NCBI GenBank assembly: GCA_023430065.1 | Contig: JAEZCG010000183.1 | Location: 1-9,423, forward strand | Source: Pseudomonadota bacterium | Lineage (GTDB): Bacteria > Pseudomonadota > Gammaproteobacteria > Burkholderiales > SHXO01 | Direction: 5' to 3' | Length of the DNA stretch: 9,423 bases | Part shown: in pieces, positions 1-7,931 of the stretch | How the letters are laid out: each line of letters opens with the position of its first letter | How positions within the stretch are numbered: the stretch's first letter is position 1 | Notes under the pieces: generated by a model | What the model was told of the DNA's origin: nothing | What the model saw: the letters and a program-made list of their open reading frames with translations, nothing else | The model's database searches: none | Program-made: the position numbers and the translations under genes

Positions 1-519
1 AACAGACTGCTCCTGCAGCTTCGCTCGGGCGAGACACCGGTCGAGAATCCACGCCCGATCGAACTCGCACCCCTCATCGAGCGGGTACGCTCGGTCCACG
101 CCAGGCAGGGGCATCAAGTGCAGTCGACCGTCGAGGCAGGTCTTCTCGCAATCGGCCATGAGGAACGGCTGGAGCGAGTCATCGGACATCTCGTGCAGAA
201 CGCGATCGATGCAAGCAAACCCGACTCGCCGGTCGAGATCGACGTTCGGCGAGCGTCCGATGGCCGGGCGATTATTCAGGTCAGCGATCGCGGCGTTGGC
301 ATGAGCAGCGATTTCATGCGCGATCAGCTGTTCAAGCCGTTCCGCACCACCAAGACGTCCGGCATGGGCATCGGCGCATTCGAGAGCCACCAATACGTGA
401 CCGAGCTCGGCGGAAGAATCGAGGTGGAGAGCAAGGTCGGTGAAGGCACGCGCTTCACCATCTACCTTCCCGGATTCAGCAAGGAATCAGATATCCCAGC
501 ACAGCAGGTGGCTGCATGA
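1..519 (+). CDS. prsK: PrsK, PEP-CTERM system sensor histidine kinase (C-terminal part, 5' end off-window)
   Basis: Only the last 172 residues are present; the frame is open from the first base and ends at TGA 517-519. This is the HATPase_c half of a histidine kinase, which binds ATP and phosphorylates the kinase's own histidine (off-window, upstream). Visible in order, by fragment numbering: N-box around N67 (HLVQNAIDAS), G1 box D96-G100 (DRGVG), F-box 110-118 (LFKPFRTTK), G2 box 121-125 (GMGIG), then the usual GG.I.V.S..G.GT.F...LP ending. The short stretch before the ATPase domain (NRLLLQLRS...) fits PrsK. Family knowledge: PrsK is a membrane-bound kinase with a GAF-type sensory region, found with exosortase/PEP-CTERM loci and paired with PrsR. 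The stop overlaps the prsR start as ATGA, so the two are translationally coupled. The GTG at 118 is an internal codon, not the real start. The identity rests on sequence resemblance and on the prsR-prsT neighbours. Confidence 0.9.
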   Translation, partial: NRLLLQLRSGETPVENPRPIELAPLIERVRSVHARQGHQVQSTVEAGLLAIGHEERLERVIGHLVQNAIDASKPDSPVEIDVRRASDGRAIIQVSDRGVGMSSDFMRDQLFKPFRTTKTSGMGIGAFESHQYVTELGGRIEVESKVGEGTRFTIYLPGFSKESDIPAQQVAA

Positions 520-1904
520 CGGACAAGAGACGGCCTCTATTGATCGTCGAGGACGATCCAGCTCTGCAAAAGCAGATGCGCTGGTCATTCGATGACCTGG
601 AGGTGGTACTGGCCAATGACCGCGAGTCCGCAATCGCTCAGCTGCGACGCCATGAGCCCGCCGTCGCAACCATCGATCTCGGCCTCCCCCCGCATCCTGA
701 CGACCCGACGGAGGGGATGCAGCTTCTTGCCGACATCCTGGACGCGGCACCGGATACCAAGGTCATCGTCGTGTCGGGTCAGCACGATCGTTCGAATGCG
801 CTCAAGGCGATCGCACTGGGCGCCTACGACTTCTGCGAGAAACCGTTCCAGCCGGAGCTCCTGTCGCTCATCGTGGAACGCGCTTTCCGCGTGTGGGAGC
901 TTCAGGCGGAGAATCGCCGTCTGCAGGAGACCCAGGGTGGAGGATCGATTCCCGGGCTGCTGTCCAGGGATCCCCAGATGCAGAAGCTCGCACGCACGGT
1001 GGAAAAAGTCGCCAACACCAATGCCACCATTCTGCTGCTGGGCGAATCCGGCACGGGAAAGGAACTGTTCGCGCGCGGACTGCACGACCTGTCGACTCGG
1101 AAGAACCAGCGCTTCGTGGCGATCAACTGTGCCGCGATTCCGGAGAACCTCCTCGAGAGCGAGCTGTTCGGGTACGAGAAGGGCGCGTTCACTGGAGCCG
1201 TGAAACAGACGCCGGGCAAGATCGAGACCGCACACAAGGGAACGTTGTTTCTGGACGAGATCGGGGACTTGCCGCTGCCGCTTCAGGCAAAGATGCTGCG
1301 CTTCCTGCAGCAGCGGGTGATCGAGCGTGTGGGCGGCCGCGAGGAGATCCCCGTGGACGTGCGCATCGTCTGCGCGACGCACCAGCACCTCAAGAATTTG
1401 ATCGGCCAAGGCCGCTTCCGGGAGGACTTGTACTTTCGCCTCGCCGAGATCGTGCTGGACATTCCTCCGCTGCGCGACCGCAAGGGCGATGCGAGCCTGC
1501 TGGCCCACGCCTTCGTGCGCCGCTTCGCCGAAGAGCAGAAGCGCAGTTCAGTGTCCCTGCTTCCGGATGCCGTGGCCGCGATCGAAGCCCATCCATGGCC
1601 CGGCAATGTGCGGGAACTGGAGAACTGCGCCAAACGTGCCGTCATCATGGCGGAAGGCAACGGTTTGCACGCCGAGGACTTCGGGCTCGAACCGTCCCCG
1701 GTCGATGCAGACGCCTTCAATTTGCGCCGCGTACGCGATCAGGCCGAGAAGGACGCGATCATCCGCGTGCTCAGCCGCGTCAACGGCAACGTGAGCAAGG
1801 CCGCCGAGCTTCTCGGAGTGAGCCGGCCGACGCTTTACGATCTGCTGGACAAGTACAACCTGAGAACGGACTCCGCAGTGCAGAAGCTCCCGGTCAACGA
1901 ATGA
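516..1904 (+). CDS. prsR: PrsR, sigma-54-dependent PEP-CTERM-box response regulator
   Basis: A 462-residue NtrC-type activator in three parts. The receiver domain (about 1-120) has acidic pocket D13/D14, phospho-acceptor D54 (IDLGLP), switch S87 and K109. The AAA+ sigma-54 interaction domain (about 145-380) has Walker A 176-183 (GESGTGKE), the GAFTGA loop at 223-228 that contacts sigma-54, Walker B D247-E248, the REDLYFRL segment and WPGNVRELEN. A Fis-type helix-turn-helix lies at about 414-449 (NVSKAAELLGVSRPTLYDLL). All catalytic motifs are intact. Family knowledge: PrsR is phosphorylated by PrsK and activates RpoN-dependent promoters of PEP-CTERM genes, whose upstream element gave the family its name. 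The ATG overlaps the prsK stop. The same window contains a plausible target, the minus-strand PEP-CTERM gene with a -24/-12 promoter. The length is normal for the family. Confidence 0.95.
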   Translation: MTDKRRPLLIVEDDPALQKQMRWSFDDLEVVLANDRESAIAQLRRHEPAVATIDLGLPPHPDDPTEGMQLLADILDAAPDTKVIVVSGQHDRSNALKAIALGAYDFCEKPFQPELLSLIVERAFRVWELQAENRRLQETQGGGSIPGLLSRDPQMQKLARTVEKVANTNATILLLGESGTGKELFARGLHDLSTRKNQRFVAINCAAIPENLLESELFGYEKGAFTGAVKQTPGKIETAHKGTLFLDEIGDLPLPLQAKMLRFLQQRVIERVGGREEIPVDVRIVCATHQHLKNLIGQGRFREDLYFRLAEIVLDIPPLRDRKGDASLLAHAFVRRFAEEQKRSSVSLLPDAVAAIEAHPWPGNVRELENCAKRAVIMAEGNGLHAEDFGLEPSPVDADAFNLRRVRDQAEKDAIIRVLSRVNGNVSKAAELLGVSRPTLYDLLDKYNLRTDSAVQKLPVNE

Positions 1905-1919
1905 CACGATAACGAACCC

Positions 1920-4688
1920 ATGGCAAACCTACGCTCCTCCCTGTCCGTCGTCAGTCTCGCGCTGATTACCGCCCTCGCCGGTTGCAACAGCGAGGATCCC
2001 GACAAGTTCCTGGAGTCCGGCAAGGGCTTCCTGGAGAAGCGGGACTACAAGGCCGCGATCATCGAACTGAAGAATGCGATCCAGGCCGCGCCGCAGAACG
2101 GCGAGGCGCGCTATCTGCTCGCGCAGGCACTCGTGGAAACGGGCCAGTACCGCGACGCCGAGATCGAGTTGCGCAAGGCGGCCGATGCCGGGTACGACCC
2201 CAATCTGGTCGAGCCCTCACTCGCGGGCGCCCTGCGGGGAATGGGTGAATGGCAGAGAGCCCTCGAGTTGACCGCGAGCCCGCAGGTGACCGAACCCGCG
2301 GCCAAGGCGCAGATGAAATCCATCGAGGCCTCGATTCTTCTCGGTCGCGGCAAGGTCACCGAGGCCCGTGAAGCGTTCAACGATGCCCTCGCACTGGATG
2401 CTGCGAATCGCGATGCCAAGCTCGGCCTCGCGCGCATCGCGACGACCGACGGCGGCGTCGCCGAAGCCGACAAGCAGGTCGACGCTTTGCTGGCGGAGTC
2501 GCCCGACTTCGTCGACGCGCTGTTGTTCAAGGCGCAGTTGCTCGGTGCGCAGGGAAAGACGCCCGAGGCGATCCAGGTGCTCGGCAAGGCCGTCGACGCA
2601 CGCCCGAACGCGATCGCACCCCATATGTCGCTGGTCCCCGCGCTGCTGCGCACGGGCGACGTGGAAGGGGCGCGCAAACGGGTCGACGCATTCAAGAAAG
2701 CGGCACGCGACAGTGTGGCACCGTTGTATCTCGACGCCCTGGTTCTCTCTGCCGAGGGAAAGACGAACGAGGCGCGCGACGCCGCACGTAACGCGCTGAA
2801 ATACGCGCCCGATTATCCTCCTCTCCTGACCTTGGCCGGGACCCTGGCGATGCAGCAGCGCAGCCTGGTCGAGGCAGAGGAGCATCTCACGAAGGCCGCG
2901 AAGGCGCTGCCCAACAGCTATGCGCAGCGGTTACTGGTCGGTGCGCTGCTTCAGGCAGGCAAGCCGGCACGTGCCAAGGAGTTTCTGGAGCCACTGCTCG
3001 AAGCCCGGCCCGAGGATGCGGGACTGCTGTCTCTCGCCGCCGAGATTGCCATGAGCGAGGGCAACTACAAGGAAGCGACCAGCCTGTACTCGAAGGCGGT
3101 TGCCGCCGACCCCAAGAACGTGGCACGCCAGACGCGGCTTGGCCAGGCCTTCATCGGTTCGGGCAATGTCGACGAGGGTATTCATGTCCTGGAGGCGGCC
3201 GCCGACAGCGGCGGCCGGAACATCCAGGCGGAACTCTCGTTGATCGCCCTGCACATGAACCGGCGGGAAACCGACAAGGCCAAGGCGGTATTGGAGGAAC
3301 TCCTCGCCAAGCAGCCGGACAATCCGGTCGTGCACAACATGAAGGGCCTCGTTCTGCTGGCAACGCGCGACAACGAGGGCGCAAGCAAGAGCTTCGAGCG
3401 CGCGCTGGAATTGCAGCCCACCTTCTTCCCCGCCGCTGCCAACCTCGCGCAGATGGATGTGCGCAGGGGCGACCAGAAGGCGGCGCTCGCTCGCTATCGG
3501 TCCATCCTGGAGAAGGACCCGAAGCAGGAGCAGGCGCTGCTGGCTACCGTGCTGTTGCTGCAGCAATCCAGCGCGATGCCCGCGCAGGTCGAGCAGGCGC
3601 TCAACCAGGCGGTCGACGCGAATCCGACCTCGGCACGGTCCCATCTGGCCAAGATCAACTACCTGCTGGGTCAGCGCAGAGCGCAGGACGCAGTCTCCGC
3701 GGCCCAGAATGCCGTGGCGGTTCTCCCCGACTCTTCACAGCTGCTCGAGGCGCTGGGCCGGGCGCAGCTGGCCGCCGGCGACTCCAATCAGGCACTGGGG
3801 AGCTTCGGGAAGCTGGCCACCCTGCAACCCGACGCCACCCGTCCGCTCGTCCTGCAGGCGCAGGCGCATGTCGTGGCCAAGAACTGGGCAAGTGCGCGCT
3901 CGAATCTCCGAAAAGCGTTGGAGATGGAGCCCGGTTCACGCACGATCATGCTGAGCATGGTGAATCTCGAGTCGCTCGCCGGCAACGTCGATCAGGCGGT
4001 CGAGGCAGCGCGCGCAATACAAAAGCAGTATCCGAAGGAGGCAATCGGTTATACCGCGGAAGTCGACGTCTACGCGAACGCGGGTCGTCTGAAGGACGTG
4101 GAGAGCACATTGCGCTCGGCCATGGAAAAGGTGCCGGATCTCAATGTGGTGGCCCGTCTCTGGACGGTCCTGGACCAGCAGAAGCGAACGGCCGAGGGTG
4201 AGGCGCTGGTGCAGGGCTGGATTGCCCGGAATCCGAAGAACCCCGCCTTGCAGAACTACGTCGCCAGTCAGTACACGCGGCAGGGGAAATGGGAAGAGGT
4301 CGCGCGATGGAATCGCGAATCGCTGAAAGTGGCTCCCGAGAGTCCGGCCACGATCAACAACCTGGCCTGGGCACTTGCGCAGATGAAGGATCCTTCGGCC
4401 ATGCAGCATGCAGAGAAGGCCCTGTCCCTGGCGCCCAATTCCCCGGCCATTCTGGATACGGTCGGTTGGATCTACATGAACAACGGCGACGGTCAGAAGG
4501 CCGCCGAACTGCTGCGCAAGGCGCACGGACTCGCGCCGAACCAGCCGCTCATTCGCCTGCACTTGGCGGAAGCGCTGGTCAAGGCAGGCGACAAGAAGGA
4601 AGCGCGCGCGCACATCGAGGAGCTCAACAAGCTCCCGGATGACTCACCGATCCGCCAGGAAGCACAGAAGCTGCTTGGCAGTTCCTGA
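1920..4688 (+). CDS. prsT: PrsT, PEP-CTERM system TPR-repeat lipoprotein
   Basis: A 922-residue exported lipoprotein. The N-terminus is a lipoprotein signal peptide with lipobox LAGC at residues 19-22, so C22 should be lipidated. Residues after C22 (NSED) lack Asp at +2, so outer-membrane sorting is possible. The rest is almost entirely tetratricopeptide repeats, roughly twenty by eye, starting with DKFLESGKGFLEKRDYKAAI and continuing to the C-terminus (INNLAWALAQMKDPSAM..., LDTVGWIYMNNGD...). TPR arrays are protein-binding scaffolds; in this family the partner is not known to me, but the gene consistently sits with prsK/prsR and the exosortase, so a role in assembly or export of the polysaccharide or PEP-CTERM proteins is inferred. 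It lies 15 nt after prsR, in the same frame, with no clear Shine-Dalgarno. ATG 1920 is the only start that keeps the signal peptide. The length is typical for PrsT. Confidence 0.95.
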   Translation: MANLRSSLSVVSLALITALAGCNSEDPDKFLESGKGFLEKRDYKAAIIELKNAIQAAPQNGEARYLLAQALVETGQYRDAEIELRKAADAGYDPNLVEPSLAGALRGMGEWQRALELTASPQVTEPAAKAQMKSIEASILLGRGKVTEAREAFNDALALDAANRDAKLGLARIATTDGGVAEADKQVDALLAESPDFVDALLFKAQLLGAQGKTPEAIQVLGKAVDARPNAIAPHMSLVPALLRTGDVEGARKRVDAFKKAARDSVAPLYLDALVLSAEGKTNEARDAARNALKYAPDYPPLLTLAGTLAMQQRSLVEAEEHLTKAAKALPNSYAQRLLVGALLQAGKPARAKEFLEPLLEARPEDAGLLSLAAEIAMSEGNYKEATSLYSKAVAADPKNVARQTRLGQAFIGSGNVDEGIHVLEAAADSGGRNIQAELSLIALHMNRRETDKAKAVLEELLAKQPDNPVVHNMKGLVLLATRDNEGASKSFERALELQPTFFPAAANLAQMDVRRGDQKAALARYRSILEKDPKQEQALLATVLLLQQSSAMPAQVEQALNQAVDANPTSARSHLAKINYLLGQRRAQDAVSAAQNAVAVLPDSSQLLEALGRAQLAAGDSNQALGSFGKLATLQPDATRPLVLQAQAHVVAKNWASARSNLRKALEMEPGSRTIMLSMVNLESLAGNVDQAVEAARAIQKQYPKEAIGYTAEVDVYANAGRLKDVESTLRSAMEKVPDLNVVARLWTVLDQQKRTAEGEALVQGWIARNPKNPALQNYVASQYTRQGKWEEVARWNRESLKVAPESPATINNLAWALAQMKDPSAMQHAEKALSLAPNSPAILDTVGWIYMNNGDGQKAAELLRKAHGLAPNQPLIRLHLAEALVKAGDKKEARAHIEELNKLPDDSPIRQEAQKLLGSS

Positions 4689-4712
4689 ACCGACCATTCA
4701 CAACGCGTTGCT

Positions 4713-5993
4713 ATGCACACCATTGCTGTCGTGGGCCTCGGGTACGTGGGCCTTCCCCTGGCGGTCGAGTTTGGCAGGAAGATGCCGACGATCGGCTTCG
4801 ATTTGTCGGAGCAGAAGATCCGCGCATACCGTGAGTTCATCGATCCCACCGGTGAGGTGAGTCCCGAAGCCCTCAAGGCAGCGAATCAGCTCTCCGTCAC
4901 CTCCGATCCGGCCCGGCTCAAGGAAGCCGATTTCATCATCGTGGCCGTGCCCACACCCGTGGACGATGCGCACAGCCCCGACTTCTCCCCTCTCGTCGGT
5001 GCGAGCGAATCCGTCGGTCGTAACATGAAGCGTGGCACCACGGTGGTGTTCGAATCCACGGTGTACCCGGGCGCCACCGAAGAAGTGTGCATCCCGATCA
5101 TGGAACGTCTTTCGGGAATGCAGTGGAAGAAGGACTTCTTCGTGGGCTATTCCCCGGAACGGATCAACCCGGGGGACAAGGAGCGCACGCTCACCAAGAT
5201 CGTCAAGGTGGTCGCGGGCGACACCCCCGAGACGCTGGAACGCGTCGCACAAGTCTACTCGAGCGTGATCACCGCCGGCGTGCATAAGGCGAGCAGCATT
5301 GCCGTCGCCGAGGCGGCCAAGGTGATCGAGAACACGCAGCGCGATCTCAACATCGCGCTCATGAACGAACTGGCCATCATCTTCCATCGCATCGGCATCG
5401 ACACGCTGGAGGTCCTGCAGGCAGCCGGCACCAAGTGGAACTTCCTTCCCTTCCGCCCCGGCCTGGTCGGCGGCCATTGCATCGGCGTCGATCCTTACTA
5501 CCTCACCTACAAAGCGGAAAAGCTCGGCTACCATCCGCAGGTGATCCTCGCCGGACGTCGCATCAACGACGGCATGGGAAAGTACATCGCCGAGCAGACC
5601 GTGAAGAAGATGATCCAGGCCGGATTCCCGGTCGGCGGCGACGACGTCATCGTCCTCGGCATGACGTTCAAGGAAAACTGTCCGGACATCCGCAACACCA
5701 AGGTCGTCGACGTGATCCGAGAGTTGCAGTCGTACGGGGTGAAGGTTCATGTGCACGATCCGGTGGCCACCGACGAGGAGGCGCGGCACGAGTACGGCAT
5801 CCCGCTGACGAGCTGGGACAACCTTCCCCGCTCTTCCGCCATCGTCTACGCCGTTGCGCACTCGGAGTTCGCCGAGCGACCGATCGAGGACTATCTGAAC
5901 AAGCTCGCCCCCAAGGGCGTGATGATCGACGTCAAGGGGCAGGTGAACGCCTCGGCGTACGCCCCTCATGGCATCGGCGTCTGGCGCCTCTAG
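4713..5993 (+). CDS. tviB: UDP-N-acetyl-hexosamine 6-dehydrogenase, TviB/WbpO type (nucleotide sugar dehydrogenase)
   Basis: A 426-residue NAD-dependent dehydrogenase of the UDP-glucose/GDP-mannose dehydrogenase superfamily. It should oxidise C6 of UDP-GlcNAc or UDP-GalNAc in two steps to the uronic acid. Motifs: Rossmann GLGYVG at residues 8-13, VPTP segment, [19 protein letters not shown] at 146-156, [13 protein letters not shown], and the catalytic-cysteine motif [12 protein letters not shown] with C256. The C-terminal Rossmann-like UDP-binding domain includes [13 protein letters not shown]. The match to TviB (Vi antigen) and WbpO is very close across [16 protein letters not shown], which separates it from UDP-glucose dehydrogenases. 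Whether the substrate is the GlcNAc or GalNAc form cannot be read from sequence; the epimerase next door would interconvert them. It lies 24 nt after prsT with no visible ribosome binding site, but the Rossmann motif sits so close to ATG 4713 that this start must be right. Cytoplasmic. Confidence 0.92.
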   Translation: MHTIAVVGLGYVGLPLAVEFGRKMPTIGFDLSEQKIRAYREFIDPTGEVSPEALKAANQLSVTSDPARLKEADFIIVAVPTPVDDAHSPDFSPLVGASESVGRNMKRGTTVVFESTVYPGATEEVCIPIMERLSGMQWKKDFFVGYSPERINPGDKERTLTKIVKVVAGDTPETLERVAQVYSSVITAGVHKASSIAVAEAAKVIENTQRDLNIALMNELAIIFHRIGIDTLEVLQAAGTKWNFLPFRPGLVGGHCIGVDPYYLTYKAEKLGYHPQVILAGRRINDGMGKYIAEQTVKKMIQAGFPVGGDDVIVLGMTFKENCPDIRNTKVVDVIRELQSYGVKVHVHDPVATDEEARHEYGIPLTSWDNLPRSSAIVYAVAHSEFAERPIEDYLNKLAPKGVMIDVKGQVNASAYAPHGIGVWRL

Positions 5994-5995
5994 GA
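5992..5995 (+). promoter_or_regulatory. Ribosome binding site deciding the epimerase start
   Basis: AGGA overlaps the TAG stop of the dehydrogenase gene. The spacing is 8 nt to ATG 6004 and only 2 nt to ATG 5998, favouring 6004. Confidence 0.55.
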
Positions 5996-6003
5996 ACATG
6001 CCC

Positions 6004-7053
6004 ATGCAAGCTCCCGATATGCAACTCCTGCTCGCCAAGCGCAAGCGCTGGCTGGTCACCGGCAGCGCGGGTTTCATCGCCTCGCACCTCGTCGAAACGC
6101 TCCTCAGGCATGGGCAGGAGGTGGTCAGTCTCGACAACTTCAGCACCGGACATCAGCGCAATCTGGACGAAGTGAAGTCATCCGTCGGCGAAGCGTGGCG
6201 GTCGCACACATTCGTGAAAGGCGACATCCGCGACTTGGGTACCTGCAGGCGCGTGTGCGAAGGAATCGACTACGTCCTGCATCATGCGGCATTGGGCTCC
6301 GTGCCCCGTTCGATCAACGATCCGATCGAGGCGAACGAGTCGAACGTGACCGGGTTTCTCAACATGCTCGTGGCGAGCCGCGATGCCAGCGTCCGGCGCT
6401 TCGTCTATGCGGCGTCGAGCTCGACGTACGGCGATCACCCGGGACTTCCCAAGGTCGAGGACGAGATCGGCAGCCCGCTGTCACCCTATGCCGTCACGAA
6501 GTACGTGAACGAGCTGTACGCCGACGTGTTCGGACGCTGTTACGGCATGGAGACGATCGGGCTGCGTTACTTCAATGTGTTCGGTGCGCGGCAGGACCCG
6601 AACGGGCCCTATGCGGCAGTGATTCCTCGCTGGGTGCAGGCACTGTTGACCGCACAGCCGGTCGAGATCTACGGAGACGGGGAAACGTCCAGGGACTTCT
6701 GCTACGTGGGCAACGTCGTCCAGGTCAATGTACTGGCGGCTGCTGCCAGCCGGGTCGAAGCAGTCAACCAGATCTACAACGTCGCGGTCGGTGGACGGAC
6801 TACCTTGAATCAGCTTTTCGAAACGCTTCGCGACCTGCTCGCCGCCTATGCACCCGAGATCGCCGAGGCGCAGCCCGTGTACAGGGATTTTCGCGCAGGC
6901 GACGTCCGCCACTCCCAGGCTGACATTTCGAAGGCGCAGGGGCTGCTCGGCTTCGCACCTACGCACGATCTGCGCAGGGGGTTGCGCGAGGCGCTGGGCT
7001 GGTATGTCAACGAGTACGGAGGAGCGGAACTCGCTTCCGCTCACAGCCGGTAG
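6004..7053 (+). CDS. wbpP: UDP-N-acetylglucosamine 4-epimerase, WbpP/TviC type
   Basis: A 349-residue extended short-chain dehydrogenase/reductase that interconverts UDP-GlcNAc and UDP-GalNAc, or their uronic acid forms, at C4. Motifs (numbering from ATG 6004): NAD loop TGSAGFIAS at 19-27, [14 protein letters not shown], the catalytic Ser run S138-S140 ([18 protein letters not shown]), Y162xxxK166 (YAVTK), and RYFNVFG.RQDPNG.YAAVIP. These line up with Pseudomonas aeruginosa WbpP at a constant offset of four, to my recollection of that protein. The last Gly of the GxxGxxG loop is Ala, as in some other extended SDRs. Three in-frame ATGs compete (5968, 5998, 6004). An AGGA at 5992-5995 sits 8 nt before 6004, so I chose that start; 5998 would add two residues, and 5968 would overlap the dehydrogenase gene. 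It begins 10 nt after the dehydrogenase stop, giving a two-gene sugar-nucleotide module. Cytoplasmic. Confidence 0.92.
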   Translation: MQAPDMQLLLAKRKRWLVTGSAGFIASHLVETLLRHGQEVVSLDNFSTGHQRNLDEVKSSVGEAWRSHTFVKGDIRDLGTCRRVCEGIDYVLHHAALGSVPRSINDPIEANESNVTGFLNMLVASRDASVRRFVYAASSSTYGDHPGLPKVEDEIGSPLSPYAVTKYVNELYADVFGRCYGMETIGLRYFNVFGARQDPNGPYAAVIPRWVQALLTAQPVEIYGDGETSRDFCYVGNVVQVNVLAAAASRVEAVNQIYNVAVGGRTTLNQLFETLRDLLAAYAPEIAEAQPVYRDFRAGDVRHSQADISKAQGLLGFAPTHDLRRGLREALGWYVNEYGGAELASAHSR

Positions 7054-7069
7054 ATCGAATGGAGCGCGC

Positions 7070-7873
7070 ATGAAAGCGCATCGAATCGCCGCGCCGCATT
7101 TCACCAGACGACGCGTCCTGCTCGCAGGGCTCGCCAGCGCCCTGCTGCCGGGCAGAACGGCCATGGCTGCATCGCTGTCGCAGGCGATCGCTCGGGTCAA
7201 GCCCTCGGTCATTGCCGTCGGAACATTTCAGAGGACACGGTCGCCGGCGTTCGCGTTCCGCGGCACAGGATTCGTCGTCGGGGACGGGACCCTCGTCGCC
7301 ACCAATGCACACGTACTGCCGGGGGTGCTAGATAGCCAGAAGCAGGAAGTGATGGCCGTCGCCCTGCCCGGACCGGAGGGCGGGCCAGCCCGGGTACACG
7401 CCGGGCGTACGGTGGCAATCGACGCGGCTCACGACCTTGCCCTGGTCAAGTTCGAGGGGGCAAAGCTGGCTCCGCTCGAGCTCGGCGATTCGGCGTCCGT
7501 TCAGGACGGTGCCGAACTGCTCTTCACCGGGTATCCGATTGGAACGGTGCTCGGGCTCTTCCCGGCGACCCATCGGGCGATGGTTTCGGCCATCAGCCCG
7601 ATCGCCATTCCTGGGGCGAACGCGCAGCAGCTCGATGCAAAAGCCATCAAGCGGCTCTCGGGTAAGCGCTACCCGATCATGCAACTCGACGCGACGGCGT
7701 ATCCCGGAAACAGCGGCAGTCCGCTCTACGACCCCGCCACCGGCAAGGTCGTCGGCGTGCTGAACATGGTGCTGGTCAAGGAATCGCGCGAGAACGTGCT
7801 GAGCCAGCCGAGCGGCATCACCTATGCGATTCCGGTGAAGCCCCTGATCGAGTTGCTCGGCTCGGTAAAGTAA
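7070..7873 (+). CDS. Exported trypsin-like serine protease (chymotrypsin fold, no PDZ domain)
   Basis: A 267-residue secreted peptidase. The N-terminus has a twin-arginine-like signal: TRRRVLLAG at 12-20, a hydrophobic stretch, and likely cleavage after AMA at 31-33. The body is a trypsin_2/DegP-like catalytic domain with an intact triad: H81 (TNAHVLP), D122 (AHDLALVKF) and S215 (GNSGSP). The C-terminus (GITYAIPVKPLIELL) ends right after the catalytic barrel, so it lacks the PDZ domains of DegP/HtrA proteins and is single-domain. ATG 7070 was chosen because GGAG at 7061-7064 precedes it by 5 nt and it gives a proper signal peptide; the longer frame from 6848 would run inside the epimerase gene. 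It sits 16 nt after the epimerase and is the last gene before the terminator, so it is probably co-transcribed. Its substrate is unknown; a role in processing envelope or matrix proteins of the exopolysaccharide system is only inference. Confidence 0.88.
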   Translation: MKAHRIAAPHFTRRRVLLAGLASALLPGRTAMAASLSQAIARVKPSVIAVGTFQRTRSPAFAFRGTGFVVGDGTLVATNAHVLPGVLDSQKQEVMAVALPGPEGGPARVHAGRTVAIDAAHDLALVKFEGAKLAPLELGDSASVQDGAELLFTGYPIGTVLGLFPATHRAMVSAISPIAIPGANAQQLDAKAIKRLSGKRYPIMQLDATAYPGNSGSPLYDPATGKVVGVLNMVLVKESRENVLSQPSGITYAIPVKPLIELLGSVK

Positions 7874-7888
7874 GTTTCTCTCAAAACA

Positions 7889-7911
7889 AAACCGGCCCTA
7901 GGGGCCGGTTT
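7889..7911. terminator. Bidirectional intrinsic terminator between convergent genes
   Basis: A perfect 10-bp stem, AAACCGGCCC (7889-7898) with GGGCCGGTTT (7902-7911), and a 3-nt loop. It lies 15 nt after the protease stop on the plus strand and 20 nt after the PEP-CTERM gene stop on the minus strand. Read on the minus strand it is followed by TTTTGTTTTG, a good U-tract. On the plus strand the tail is TTTCCATTT, which is weaker. It should end both the operon and the convergent PEP-CTERM gene. Confidence 0.88.
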
Positions 7912-7931
7912 CCATTTGGGAGGAATTGCGC

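Noticed and set aside
118..519. Reading the kinase fragment as a separate small ATPase-domain gene starting at GTG 118
   Set aside because: The same frame is open and kinase-like from base 1, so this is the tail of a larger prsK running off the window.
585..1508. 307-codon minus-strand frame inside prsR
   Set aside because: Antisense to the conserved receiver and AAA+ domains; no domain and no independent start signals.
893..1912. 339-codon plus-strand frame overlapping prsR in another phase
   Set aside because: The translation is low-complexity Arg/Gly/Ala/Ser-rich, typical of an out-of-phase reading; prsR is complete in its own frame.
6058..6084. Gly to Ala change in the last position of the epimerase NAD-binding loop (TGSAGFIAS)
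   Set aside because: Ala at this place occurs in other extended SDR enzymes, and all catalytic residues are present, so it is not evidence of a broken enzyme.
4698..6146. Long minus-strand open frame (482 codons) antisense to the dehydrogenase gene
   Set aside because: It is a shadow frame of a GC-rich gene: the plus strand encodes a full, motif-complete enzyme, and the antisense translation is rich in His/Arg/Asp/Val with no recognisable domain.
6848..7069. N-terminal extension of the protease gene
   Set aside because: It lies inside the epimerase gene in another phase, and the true signal peptide begins at ATG 7070.
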